Below, piece after piece: positions 42,836 to 50,982 of a DNA stretch of 52,798 bases; position 1 is the stretch's first letter, and each line of letters opens with the position of its first letter. The notes under the pieces were generated by a model. The model was not told where the DNA came from, did no database searches, and was given only the letters and a program-made list of their open reading frames with translations. Source of the DNA: Caballeronia temeraria (lineage in GTDB: Bacteria > Pseudomonadota > Gammaproteobacteria > Burkholderiales > Burkholderiaceae); NCBI RefSeq assembly GCF_001544795.2, contig NZ_FCOI02000043.1, positions 1 to 52,798 on the forward strand, written 5' to 3'. Both the position numbers and the translations under genes were made by a program.

Positions 42836-43183
42836 ATGCAGTTAAACGAACTTCTGGAGCAAATCAAGAATAGGCCTGAGACGATTACGATCGAAGAGGT
42901 GTTGAAGGTTATTGCGGAAAACTATGATTTTACTCCCGTCAGTTTTACCAACGGCGAAGTACAGTATCACGCAGGGCAAAACGTAAAAACTTGTCAGCTC
43001 TTGGCATTCGCCAAACTGCACGCGCTAACCGAACCACAAACTCTCTCGTGCTACGGCACATTCTATCGGGTGGATGTGCTTGAAAACCCAGCCGGAAAAG
43101 ATCATGAACCAATTCGGAACTTTATGCAGCACGGTTGGAAAGGGGTTAGGTTCGCTTCCGAAGCGCTAAAGCGTAAAAATTGA
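42836..43183 (+). CDS. HopJ-family protein
   Basis: This 115-residue protein matches the HopJ type III effector-related family as I recall it: ENYDFTPVSFTNGEVQYHAG, AFAKLHALTEPQTLSCYGTF, YRVDVLENPAG and IRNFMQHGWKGVRF. Despite the name, chromosomal HopJ proteins occur in many non-pathogens and their function is unknown. No type III secretion gene is visible in the window. ATG 42836 with GGGAG gives the family-typical N-terminus. Confidence 0.82.
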   Translation: MQLNELLEQIKNRPETITIEEVLKVIAENYDFTPVSFTNGEVQYHAGQNVKTCQLLAFAKLHALTEPQTLSCYGTFYRVDVLENPAGKDHEPIRNFMQHGWKGVRFASEALKRKN

Positions 43184-43332
43184 TTGCCGAAAATAACGCC
43201 TGGAAAAGGTCCATTAAGGTCGCTACGGTCTTGCATCGGCTGCCCGGAATTGTGGTGCCACTCTTCGCGCGGGGCCGTAACGTTGGGCCGCGGCAATCCC
43301 TTGGGCACGCGAACCATCTCTCGCAATCATTT

Positions 43333-43367
43333 CAATGGTTGACTATTGAAGCAAAGCGGCCTATCGT
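43333..43367 (+). promoter_or_regulatory. Promoter with embedded operator (site 8)
   Basis: CAATGGTTGACTATTG (43333-43348; arms differ by one base; the symmetry extends to TTCAAT ... TTGAA) overlaps -35 TTGACT (43339-43344). A 17-bp spacer leads to -10 TATCGT (43362-43367). The downstream gene starts at 43579, so the leader would be about 200 bases. Confidence 0.75.
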
Positions 43368-43439
43368 TCATCGGGTGGGGCAGCTCGCCGAGAGGGCATG
43401 AAGTGGGGCGTCCATGCAAGAAAAACGCAGAAGTCATTT

Positions 43440-43458
43440 GGACGGTCTTTGGCCGTCC
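43440..43458 (+). terminator. Leader hairpin before 3-HIBDH-like gene 2
   Basis: GGACGG (43440-43445) pairs with CCGTCC (43453-43458), extendable to an 8-bp stem with a short T-rich loop, then CTAGCCCTTTT. It lies inside the presumed leader between the promoter at 43339 and the gene at 43579, so it may be a terminator or attenuator. Confidence 0.45.
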
Positions 43459-43578
43459 CTAGCCCTTTTGCTGACGCTCCCCGGTTTTAAGAGTAGAGCT
43501 ATATGGCCCATATTTATTCCATTTTTTCGCATTGCCTCATCGTAGGTTTTTTGGAACTTCAATCGAGGGGGGAGGAGA

Positions 43579-44517
43579 GTGATTAAGTCCGTCGGGGTCA
43601 TTGGCGTGGGATCTATCGGCGCACCCATCGCGAAACGAATTCATGGCTCGGGCTATGAACTGACAGTTTGCGACGTGAACGGTGAAGCACTCAAGCCGTT
43701 CGCTGCGGCTGGCGTAAAAGTGACGACTCATCCGCGCGATCTTGCGGGAGTAGACCTTGTATTGGTTTTAGTCGCCTCAGCGAAGCAAGTTGAGGCAGTC
43801 GTATGCGGCGCTGACGGTATTGTTGCGCCACTTGGCGGGTCCCCGGGACCGGTCATTGCAATTATGAGTACGGTCGGCCCAACGTCGATCAAAGCGATCG
43901 AACAATGGGCAATCGCAAGAAACGTCCGGGTCATTGATGCCCCGGTGAGTGGTGGTGTGAGACGTGCGGAACTTGGGACGTTGTCGGTTCTGATCGCAGG
44001 GAGCGAGGCGAATGTCGCGTTCGCAACGCCTGTTTTTCAATGTCTAGGGAAACAGCTTTTTTATTTCGACGCCATTGGTAAGGCGCAAGTGGTGAAGGTT
44101 GCCAATAATATGATTGCTTGCGCCAATCTTCTGGCAAGCGCCGAAGCGTTTCGGATGGCCATCGATTACGGCATCGACTTGGACGCTTTCACCGATGTAG
44201 CCGAGGCCAGCTCCGGGCGAAGCAGTCTCTCCGCCACTAGAGGAGACGCACAGGTCGCCTTCGCTAGTTGGACCGAAACCCGATCTACCTTCGACTCACT
44301 CCTTTCGATCTTGAAAAAGGATATGCGGTTAGCGCAAGAGTGCGCGTCGGATTGCTCCGGTTCCTTTCCTATGCTCGAGTTGCTCAACTCCGGTATGGAG
44401 CGGGCAGGCGGTGAAGCATTCAACGATTGGCGCGCAATTGCTTCATATAAGAATACAGAGGCTCGAGACGGTACAACAGAGGGCGCCGAGATTCGGGGCC
44501 CGGACTACTTTGAATAA
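43579..44517 (+). CDS. 3-hydroxyisobutyrate dehydrogenase-like enzyme 2
   Basis: This 312-residue family paralog of the protein at 35285 has VGVIGVGSIGAPIAKRI, DAPVSGGVRRAELGTLSVL and the catalytic Lys in QVVKVANNMIACANLLAS. Differences in the cofactor loop (VCDVNGEAL, acidic) favour NAD(H). GTG start after GGGGGGAGGAG. The C-terminus is longer and charged (ARDGTTEGAEIRGPDYFE). Its substrate is unknown. Confidence 0.9.
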   Translation: MIKSVGVIGVGSIGAPIAKRIHGSGYELTVCDVNGEALKPFAAAGVKVTTHPRDLAGVDLVLVLVASAKQVEAVVCGADGIVAPLGGSPGPVIAIMSTVGPTSIKAIEQWAIARNVRVIDAPVSGGVRRAELGTLSVLIAGSEANVAFATPVFQCLGKQLFYFDAIGKAQVVKVANNMIACANLLASAEAFRMAIDYGIDLDAFTDVAEASSGRSSLSATRGDAQVAFASWTETRSTFDSLLSILKKDMRLAQECASDCSGSFPMLELLNSGMERAGGEAFNDWRAIASYKNTEARDGTTEGAEIRGPDYFE

Positions 44518-45458
44518 GCGGAGGCATCGAGATTCTGAATGTTAGCCACCCTAACGGTGTAAATTTTCGATCTAGTTACTCTTGGCTCAGAGTACGCTGC
44601 ATTCGACTCTCCGCTTCAGCGCTGACGACTAAGGTTTGATATGAAACGCACTAGAATTTATTGGCTATTAGGATTCTCCCGTGATATCCCTAGGCGAGCG
44701 GAAGAGTCATCTAAGTGGCTCGTGTCGGGTATCTGAAGAGCATCGCGTCTACCGACACGGACAAACCGTTTGCATGGGTGGAAAGGCTACGTTCCTTTTT
44801 TTCGTCGAATTTCCTCGGCGTGCTACAACGTCTACCAAATCGCAGGCGTCCTTCATTCAGATACGACCGGTTACGGTAAGGAACGGGTCAAGCCGCACTG
44901 CGATCCCAGGCGGCCTTACGGGCGCGAGCGAAGCTGCGCTGAAAACGCTAGCAGCCCTCTGAAGGGGGTCTTATGGTCGCGCAGATCCTTGGCCTTGGAT
45001 ACGGTGTATTACCGGTCCGGTGCACAAGGGCGATGTTCTATGGATTCAAAGGAGCCTCAGGAATTACGGTTGCGACTTGAGAGGCCTATTTGTCGGCGCC
45101 GTTGGACGTTTTGGCGTGACGACCTATGACACTGAATCTGTTCCCGACGGTGCGAGCGCCATCATCGAAGGCGGACAACTATTCGGACCGGTTTCCGCAA
45201 AGTTCGGGCGTGCAGTTTCCCTGGGGGCCTGCGTTTCCCGTTGTCGACGTTGCTCCATGCAGGTTGAAAATGATCGAAAACCTCATCGTTCTTCGAAAGA
45301 CTACAGGGGTCAGGCAAGAGCTAACATTCAAACTCTCCTTTCCGAGCGCCACTGTTGGATGTGGTTATAAAGGCTTGTCGTATTTTTCGCGTCGAACGAT
45401 AAGGCAGGTTGTTCATGCGACCTGCCAGAAGATTAATGGAAATTTTAGGAACATAGTG
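44518..45458. other. Long gene-poor stretch before MFS gene
   Basis: This 941-bp stretch contains several short frames without recognisable products, among them 45020-45370, which has no ribosome site. A hairpin CGTGTCGGGTA (44721-44731) with TACCGACACG (44750-44759) is visible. The MFS frame is open from 45126, but residues before 45459 look non-coding. Confidence 0.4.
44721..44759. repeat. Inverted repeat/hairpin
   Basis: CGTGTCGGGTA and TACCGACACG form a 10-bp stem with one bulged base and an 18-base loop. It is roughly 200 bp after the 3-HIBDH-like gene. Role unknown; could be a distant terminator. Confidence 0.4.
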
Positions 45459-46841
45459 ATGCAGAGTAACACTCAGTTTCGGAACAAAGACGTATCCGCC
45501 GAACCTAAAAGCGACCCTGTGACGGAAATTAATCGCAAGATAGCCTGGCGCTTGCTTCCGCTTTTGTTCGTTTGTTACATTGTCTCTTACCTTGATCGCA
45601 TTAATATCAGCGTTGCGAAGTTGCAGATGATAGGCGACCTGCACTTCAACAACACCATTTATGCATTTGGAGCGAGCGTATTCTTCTGGGGCTATGTACT
45701 TTTCGAGGTACCTAGCAACCTCTTGCTTAGCAGGTTGGGCGCCCGAGTTTGGATTGCGCGGATCATGATAACATGGGGACTTTTTTCTGCAGCGGTAGCA
45801 TTTATTGAACCAATCGCAGGATTTTTCGCACTCTCATCCGCCACGGTATTTTTTATTGTGCGTTGTCTTCTCGGCGCTTGTGAAGCAGGCTTTTTCCCCG
45901 GCGTCATTCTGTATTTAAGTTACTGGTACGCACCACGCGGGCAGAGCCGCGTTTTGTCAGGCTTCCTCCTTGCTCTTCCTGTCGCCACGATTGTCGGTGC
46001 GCCACTTTCCGGGTGGGTTCTCGAGTCAATGAACGGCGTCATGAAATTCAGTGGGTGGCAATGGATGTTCGTCATCGAGGGGCTACCTGCTGTGGCACTC
46101 GGTCTCGTTGTCCTCGCATTTCTGCCTGACCGTCCGGGCAACGTTCGTTGGCTGACCAGCGATGAAAAGATTCGGGTGGTCGAGGAACGAGCAAATCGAC
46201 AGGCTGAACGCAATCACCGATTCTCTCACGCGCTAAAAGATGTACGAGTGTGGATTCTATGCCTGATTTACGTCTTGTACGGAACAGGCTTTTATGGTCT
46301 TGCATTCTGGCTGCCAACGATCATTCAGTCTGCGGGTGTGAAAAATACTTTCCATGTTGGATTGTTTACGGCGGTGCCTTGGGCTGTTTCGGCGGTCTAT
46401 ATGGTTTGGCACGCAGCCCACGCACGTAAATCAATGGAACGGCGATGGCATACCGCGCTTCCGATCTTATTCAGTGGGTTTGGCTTGATCATGAGCGCAT
46501 ATACTTCGGACAATCTCGTTCTATCAATGCTTTTCATGTCAATCGCCCTTTCTGGATTGATGGGCGTGATGACCGTCTTCTGGACGCTTCCTGCTGGATT
46601 TTTGTCGGGCACCGCAGCGGCGGCGGGCATTGCAATCATTTCTTCGATTGGGAGTCTCTCGGGCATCCTGGGGTCGTTCGTTTCAAGCGTCGCGCTTGAT
46701 TTGACAGGAACCATGCGTAGTGGAACCTACATCCTTGGAGCTTGCGTGCTCCTCTCGGGACTTGTGGCGTTGGCGGCACCGCGCAGCTTGTACCGCTTGG
46801 CGGGTGCAGCGGGCCCCCAAGAAAGTAGGATCACGACTTGA
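45459..46841 (+). CDS. MFS transporter, anion:cation symporter (ACS) type
   Basis: This 460-residue 12-helix permease has RKIAWRLLPLLFVCYIVSYL, DRINISVAKLQM, the loop-2 region VPSNLLLSRLGARVWIARIM, GACEAGFFPGVILYLSYWY and PDRPGNVRWLTSDEK, all typical of the ACS family (tartrate, phthalate, hydroxyphenylacetate-type organic anions). ATG 45459 follows AGGA; the upstream in-frame region to 45126 is judged untranslated. It is a second uptake route beside the Liv system, probably for an organic acid. Confidence 0.92.
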   Translation: MQSNTQFRNKDVSAEPKSDPVTEINRKIAWRLLPLLFVCYIVSYLDRINISVAKLQMIGDLHFNNTIYAFGASVFFWGYVLFEVPSNLLLSRLGARVWIARIMITWGLFSAAVAFIEPIAGFFALSSATVFFIVRCLLGACEAGFFPGVILYLSYWYAPRGQSRVLSGFLLALPVATIVGAPLSGWVLESMNGVMKFSGWQWMFVIEGLPAVALGLVVLAFLPDRPGNVRWLTSDEKIRVVEERANRQAERNHRFSHALKDVRVWILCLIYVLYGTGFYGLAFWLPTIIQSAGVKNTFHVGLFTAVPWAVSAVYMVWHAAHARKSMERRWHTALPILFSGFGLIMSAYTSDNLVLSMLFMSIALSGLMGVMTVFWTLPAGFLSGTAAAAGIAIISSIGSLSGILGSFVSSVALDLTGTMRSGTYILGACVLLSGLVALAAPRSLYRLAGAAGPQESRITT

Positions 46842-47255
46842 AAACTCAGTGTCGTTCGGCTTTGCCGCTAGCTGCTGAAAACGATGCTTGACCGCGCCGT
46901 TCTGTTGGACGAAGGCGCCGCCCCAGTGTCCCGACTGGCGAGAACTTATTGCCCGGGTTCGGTTCTGGACAGCTCCGGTCGAGGGCCTTTCTGGTGGACT
47001 ACGGCAATCATGTGGCCAGGTATAGCGGAAAACTCCGGTTGGTGGTGAGGAGTTAAATGCGGTGCAGCCGCCGAAGCTGACGAATCACCAAAAGCGCCGA
47101 GTCGACGGGGTTCTCACCCCACCGCGTAGAAGCCGCGCTGAGCTTTGGCGCCCACCTCCTTGAGGTTGGCGACTGACGTTGGAATATCCCGGAGGCCTCT
47201 CGCTCTGCTGCTTGGCGACATCTAGCATAACTTGCGATATCTAGGGTATACATCA

Positions 47256-47297
47256 ACCGTTGCAATGGTTGAGTATTGATAATCTTGGACGTAGAAT
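47256..47297 (+). promoter_or_regulatory. Promoter and double operator (site 9)
   Basis: ACCGTTGCAATGGT (47256-47269) overlaps CAATGGTTGAGTATTG (47263-47278; right arm 5/7). The -35 TTGAGT (47269-47274), 17-bp spacer and -10 TAGAAT (47292-47297) are in the common register. Confidence 0.75.
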
Positions 47298-47513
47298 GCT
47301 CCGAGACGGATTGGAGGCGGGTGTAGCGTAGTTTTCGAATATGTTTGTTCATGGCGAGACAAGTGCGCACGTTCGTAGCGCCTTTGTATCGGCTTGTCGA
47401 TTCGTCATCCTAAATGCAGACGGGTATGTTTTCTGGGCTATCGCGTGTCGTAGTAAGCCAGCAATTCTTCGTTAAAAAGCACTCCTGCGCTTATTTCCTA
47501 TGGGACGTTTAAA

Positions 47514-47543
47514 TTGGTAGACCAACCCAGCTCGGCTTACGAT
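47514..47543 (+). promoter_or_regulatory. Second porin-proximal operator (site 10)
   Basis: TTGGTAGACCAA (47514-47525) is a perfect 12-bp palindrome with the same TGGTNNACCA core and AG centre as site 1. A possible promoter is TTGGTA, 18-bp spacer, TACGAT (47538-47543). It lies 84 bp before the porin start. Confidence 0.6.
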
Positions 47544-47608
47544 CGTTCAAGAAGAAATTGAAAGCACCGAAAGCAACATTCCACTTAGATGACATGGGAG
47601 ACGAAGGG

Positions 47609-48787
47609 ATGAAGTCAATGAAGAGTACGCAGGTCTTAATCGGCGCAGTCATTGCGACCTTTGGCGCTGCAGCTCACGCGCAGAGTACGGTGACGCTTTA
47701 CGGCATACTCGATAACGGAGTTATGTACCAAAGTAATGTCGCAGGGGGTAAGCGTGTCTCCATGGATTCGCTCGGTGGTATTAACGGAAGTCGTTGGGGC
47801 ATGACCGGAGCCGAGGATCTGGGTGGCGGACTTAAAGCCATCTTCACACTAGAATCAGGTATCAATCTGAATTCGGGGTCCCTCGCGCAAGGTGGAACGG
47901 CGTTCGGGCGGCAGGCATTCGTCGGTGCGACTAGCGCCAGCTTAGGAAGCTTAACGTTCGGCCGGCAATACGACATGATCTTTTATTTTCCCGAGCCGAT
48001 TACGGTCTCAGGAATGGTGGGCTCTATACTCTTCGCGCATCCGGGCGATCTAGACAATACGGCAAATAGCGTTCGCGTCAACAATGCAGTTCGGTACATG
48101 AGCCCGAGCTACCGCGGGTTCAGCTTCGGCGCTGAATACAGCGTGGGCGGGGTGGCGGGAAACACAACGGCCAACAGCGGATACTCAATCGGCGCATCGT
48201 ATATTGGCGGGGCCGCCTCGATCGGTGCTGCCTTCGAATACTTCAAGAATCCTACGTCCTCCACGCCAGGCCAAGGATTCTTCACCAACAATGCGAACGG
48301 ATCTTCGGTGCTAGCGGGGGTTCTCAACAAGGGTTATGCGAGCGCTTCGGCATATCAGGCAGCGGTAATAGCAGCAAATTACACGGTCGGCCCCGTTACC
48401 GTTGCAATCTCCGGCTCGAACATCCAGTACGCTAACCTTGGTGGAACGTTGGCGGGACAAACTGCCCGTTTCAACAATGCGGAGGCCGGCATAAAATATG
48501 CATACTCGCCTTTTCTGTTTTTCAATCTCGGTTACGACTACTTGATTGGCAAAGGTGTTAGCACCACGGCGGGTGGCACGATTGGAAATCAACACTTTCA
48601 TCAGGTATCTTTTTTGGCGGACTACTTTCTATCGAAGCGAACGGACGTTTATGCGGCCGTTGGTTGGCAAAAGGCATCCGGAACTTCATCGACCGGTACA
48701 CCAGCGGTCGCAAACTTTACCAATCAGGGCGACTCGTCAAGCAATCGTCAGTTCGTTGCACGGTTAGATTTTCGCCATAAGTTCTGA
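47609..48787 (+). CDS. Outer-membrane porin (OmpC/Burkholderia type)
   Basis: This 392-residue trimeric 16-strand porin has a signal peptide ending TFGAAAHA, mature start QSTVTLYGILDNGVMYQSN, SRWGMTGAEDLGGGLKAIF, GRQAFVGATSASLGSLTFGR, and the terminal QFVARLDFRHKF with the Phe needed for BAM-dependent assembly. ATG 47609 with GGGAG is chosen; upstream in-frame codons lack signal-peptide character. It probably admits the cluster's substrate across the outer membrane. Two operator sites precede it. The 3' end is duplicated as a remnant at 40237. Confidence 0.95.
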   Translation: MKSMKSTQVLIGAVIATFGAAAHAQSTVTLYGILDNGVMYQSNVAGGKRVSMDSLGGINGSRWGMTGAEDLGGGLKAIFTLESGINLNSGSLAQGGTAFGRQAFVGATSASLGSLTFGRQYDMIFYFPEPITVSGMVGSILFAHPGDLDNTANSVRVNNAVRYMSPSYRGFSFGAEYSVGGVAGNTTANSGYSIGASYIGGAASIGAAFEYFKNPTSSTPGQGFFTNNANGSSVLAGVLNKGYASASAYQAAVIAANYTVGPVTVAISGSNIQYANLGGTLAGQTARFNNAEAGIKYAYSPFLFFNLGYDYLIGKGVSTTAGGTIGNQHFHQVSFLADYFLSKRTDVYAAVGWQKASGTSSTGTPAVANFTNQGDSSSNRQFVARLDFRHKF

Positions 48788-49152
48788 CTGCCAACAGTGT
48801 CGGGTGGAAACTTGTCTGTCTTCTGAGATTTGATCCCAAACGAACCTCTACTGGGAGGCGACTGGACCACACGCGGAGATGGTCCGGCGCAGCGTTGCCA
48901 TATATCGACGGTACGCGCGGTCTGCAAGCACGGTTGGTGGCGGGCGTATCAAAGGGTAGAAGGCTTACCGGAATAACGCGGACTGAACCCGGGCAGCAGC
49001 TGGGAATGGTCTGTAGCGCGTGCGGGGTGCGGTGCCCGCCACCTAATCGGAAAATTTCGGCGCGGGAAAGTCGGTGGCGGCACAAGGTGGAGAAATGGAT
49101 AAGGGCAAGGCTGAAGCAGAGCTTTGGAAATCATTCACACAGGAGAGAAGGA
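48788..49152. other. Gene-free spacer before BON gene
   Basis: This 365-bp spacer has no recognised gene or motif; an in-frame extension of the BON gene is present from 48895, but its sequence has no protein-like features. Confidence 0.4.
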
Positions 49153-49509
49153 ATGAAACTGGTGACAGCAATCAAGACTGTATGCGCTGCGCTCATCGTA
49201 CTAGCGACATTTAGTTCACAGGCTCAAAATGGGGATGCGAGCACTGCAAGCCACGCTAGTGACAAGCAGGCCGCGAAGGCCGCAAAATCGCTTGATCGAG
49301 CCCTGGCGAAAAAAGTGAGAACCGCATTGGCACGGACGAAGGGAATCAGTGTCATCAATATTTCGGTGCGAGCGAGGGAGGGAGCCGTAATGTTGCAGGG
49401 CTCGGTTCCAGAGCAGTCTCAGATCGATCGGGCAACGCAAGTGGCACAAGGCGTGGATGGTGTGAAGTCCGTGCAGAACGCCTTGACGATTCGCCCTCTC
49501 GGTCAGTAA
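49153..49509 (+). CDS. BON-domain periplasmic protein
   Basis: This 118-residue exported protein has a signal peptide (TVCAALIVLATFSSQAQ) and one BON domain (residues 45-115: LDRALAKKVRTALARTK, VINISVRAREGAVMLQGSV, IDRATQVAQGVDGVKSVQNA, LTI). BON proteins (OsmY-like) bind membranes and occur in stress responses. The GGAGAGAAGG ribosome site favours ATG 49153. Its 3' end abuts the IS256 remnant, where a few bases are shared. Confidence 0.9.
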   Translation: MKLVTAIKTVCAALIVLATFSSQAQNGDASTASHASDKQAAKAAKSLDRALAKKVRTALARTKGISVINISVRAREGAVMLQGSVPEQSQIDRATQVAQGVDGVKSVQNALTIRPLGQ

Positions 49510-49900
49510 TTGTCGCCAATCAAAGAGACCGCGAGATACGGGTAAGCCTGGTGTATGAGCGGTTGGTGAACGGCGACGTCTGGCGGCGAGTTTCTGCTGA
49601 CCGGGTTGATCGTCTTGCACCGGTTCGCCGTTCTTGAAGGCAGTGCCTTCCAGCAACAGCGTGATCTGTTCGGAGCCGTTGATACGGCGCCATGTATCTC
49701 GGCTTCCTCGATCACCTTGAATGCCAGACCGAGGAAGGCCGGTCGCGGCCCGCAGTTGCGCGTGCGCGTAGCGCGGTGGCGCACGGTTGCGAACGTCGAC
49801 TCAATCGTGTTTGTTGTTCCTAGATGCTGCCAGTGGTCGGCCGGGAAGTAATAGAAAGCAAGCAGGCTCGCGCGATCCTTCTTCAATGGGCGGCCTCCGA
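49510..49900 (-). pseudogene. IS256-family transposase, C-terminal remnant
   Basis: The minus-strand frame reads KKDRASLLAFYYFPADHWQH, LGTTNTIESTFATVRHR, RNCGPRPAFLGLAFKVIEEA, the unmistakable C-terminal part of IS256-type (mutator) transposases with the catalytic-Glu region. After KVIEEAEIHG the similarity continues in another frame (NGSEQITLLLEGTAFKNGE), so a frameshift is present near 49690. The N-terminal half is missing because the group II intron end lies directly upstream (49901). Confidence 0.82.
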
Positions 49901-50660
49901 GTAGGCGAGGAGGTCGCCCCCTCACCCCTCACAGATCCGGACGAGCGCAATTAAGGCATCCGGTTCCTCATCATGCAGATTCGCTCACGGTTTGGCGTAA
50001 CGATGGACAATCCGAGGCTGCGGTAACGGGAATAGGGTAAGTATCCTCGTGAAGGCAACCCATGGCATAGAGCGTTCGTTCGACCTTCGCGACAACCACT
50101 TACGCCAGATGCGGGCGACGTGATTCTGTAGAGTCGCCAGGCGCTCGAAGTTCCCGCTGATGCCAAAGTAGGCATAGTGCGCCTTAAGCATTCGACTCAG
50201 ACGCTGGTGCTGATCGCGAGGCGGCCGGGTCCGCATACCACGGCAGACACGGCTGACTGCTTTGAGCGTACGCGCGACGCGGTCTTTGGCGGTCAATTGC
50301 CGCACCATCGCCCGGCCCTTCTCCGAGGTCACCCACACGTGAGTGAAGCCGAGGAAGTTGAAGGTCGTGGCCAGCGGCTCTTGGGGATCATCGTGCCCGG
50401 ATTGGGGTTTGAAGCGGAAATCAATCATCTGGGTTTTGTCCGGATGTAAGTCGAGTCCGTACTTGCCCAATCGCTTGCCGAGCACCCGCAAGACGCGCTC
50501 CGCATCGTCTTTGTACGCGAGTATCACGACAAAGTCATCCGCGAAACGAACCAAGGTGCTCGGACCACGAAGGCGCGGTTGCACCTCAGCGGCAAACCAT
50601 TCATCCAGAACATAATGCAAGAACACGTTGGCCAAGCAGGGCGAAAGAGCCCCGGCAACA
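49901..50660 (-). mobile_element. Group II intron 3' part (RT fragment plus domains V/VI)
   Basis: Read on the minus strand, the truncated reverse transcriptase is followed by a structured tail (AACCGGATGC ... CGTCCGGATCTG stem, then GGGGCGACCTCCTCGCCTAC), which looks like domains V and VI ending in a CTAC typical of introns. It abuts in-frame IS256 transposase sequence, so the intron had inserted into that gene. The 5' part of the intron is absent. The 3' end is placed at 49901 by the CTAC, approximate to a few bases. Confidence 0.65.
49985..50650 (-). pseudogene. ltrA: Group II intron reverse transcriptase/maturase, C-terminal part
   Basis: The remnant starts inside RT domain 4 (GALSPCLANVFLHYVLDEWF) and keeps the catalytic VRFADDFVVIL (FADD, in place of the usual YADD), LHPDKTQMIDF, FNFLGFTHVW and the maturase domain X (HYAYFGISGNFERLATLQNH, then RIWRKWLSRRS). 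Upstream of GALSP the frame meets a stop (TGA), so the N-terminal RT half is gone and the product cannot be active. About 216 of the usual 400-plus residues remain. Confidence 0.88.
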
Positions 50661-50796
50661 ACATAGCAAACTCACGAGTATTATGGGGCCTGCGCATTTC
50701 AAGGGAGTGTCTGGCGCCGTGGTCCAGAGGATGTCCTGACGTCGATGCGGTGCTCGTCCTTGAGGCCGTTGCTCCCGCCGACCGGGAGACACATCA

Positions 50797-50982
50797 ATGA
50801 CACGAGGACGACGCAAGCACTGGCACGTGCGTCTCGCTTTTGAGCCGAACCGCTTTGCCGGCGAGCAGTTGCAGAAGGCGTACGAGCAGCTCAGCCCGAT
50901 ACACGCACGCACCACGTCGCCGGAGCCGGTTGTGAAGCAGGCGCCACCGAAGCGAACGGCTACCAGGCGGGGGAAACAATGA
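50797..50982 (+). CDS. Small basic protein upstream of recombinase
   Basis: This 61-residue protein is very basic (MTRGRRKHWHVRLAFEPNRF; ending PPKRTATRRGKQ). Its stop overlaps the recombinase ATG by 4 bp, indicating translational coupling. I remember such small companions upstream of serine recombinases in mobile elements. It could be a DNA-binding partner, which is inference. Confidence 0.55.
   Translation: MTRGRRKHWHVRLAFEPNRFAGEQLQKAYEQLSPIHARTTSPEPVVKQAPPKRTATRRGKQ

Larger units (their letters stand above)
46842..47608. other. Porin control region
   Basis: This 767-bp stretch has no gene. It holds two operator sites and promoters (47256-47297 and 47514-47543). The part 46842-47250 contains nothing recognised. 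Confidence 0.5.

Noticed and set aside
45020..45370. 116-codon frame before the MFS gene
   Set aside because: No ribosome site or recognised domain; it overlaps the untranslated 5' extension of the MFS frame.
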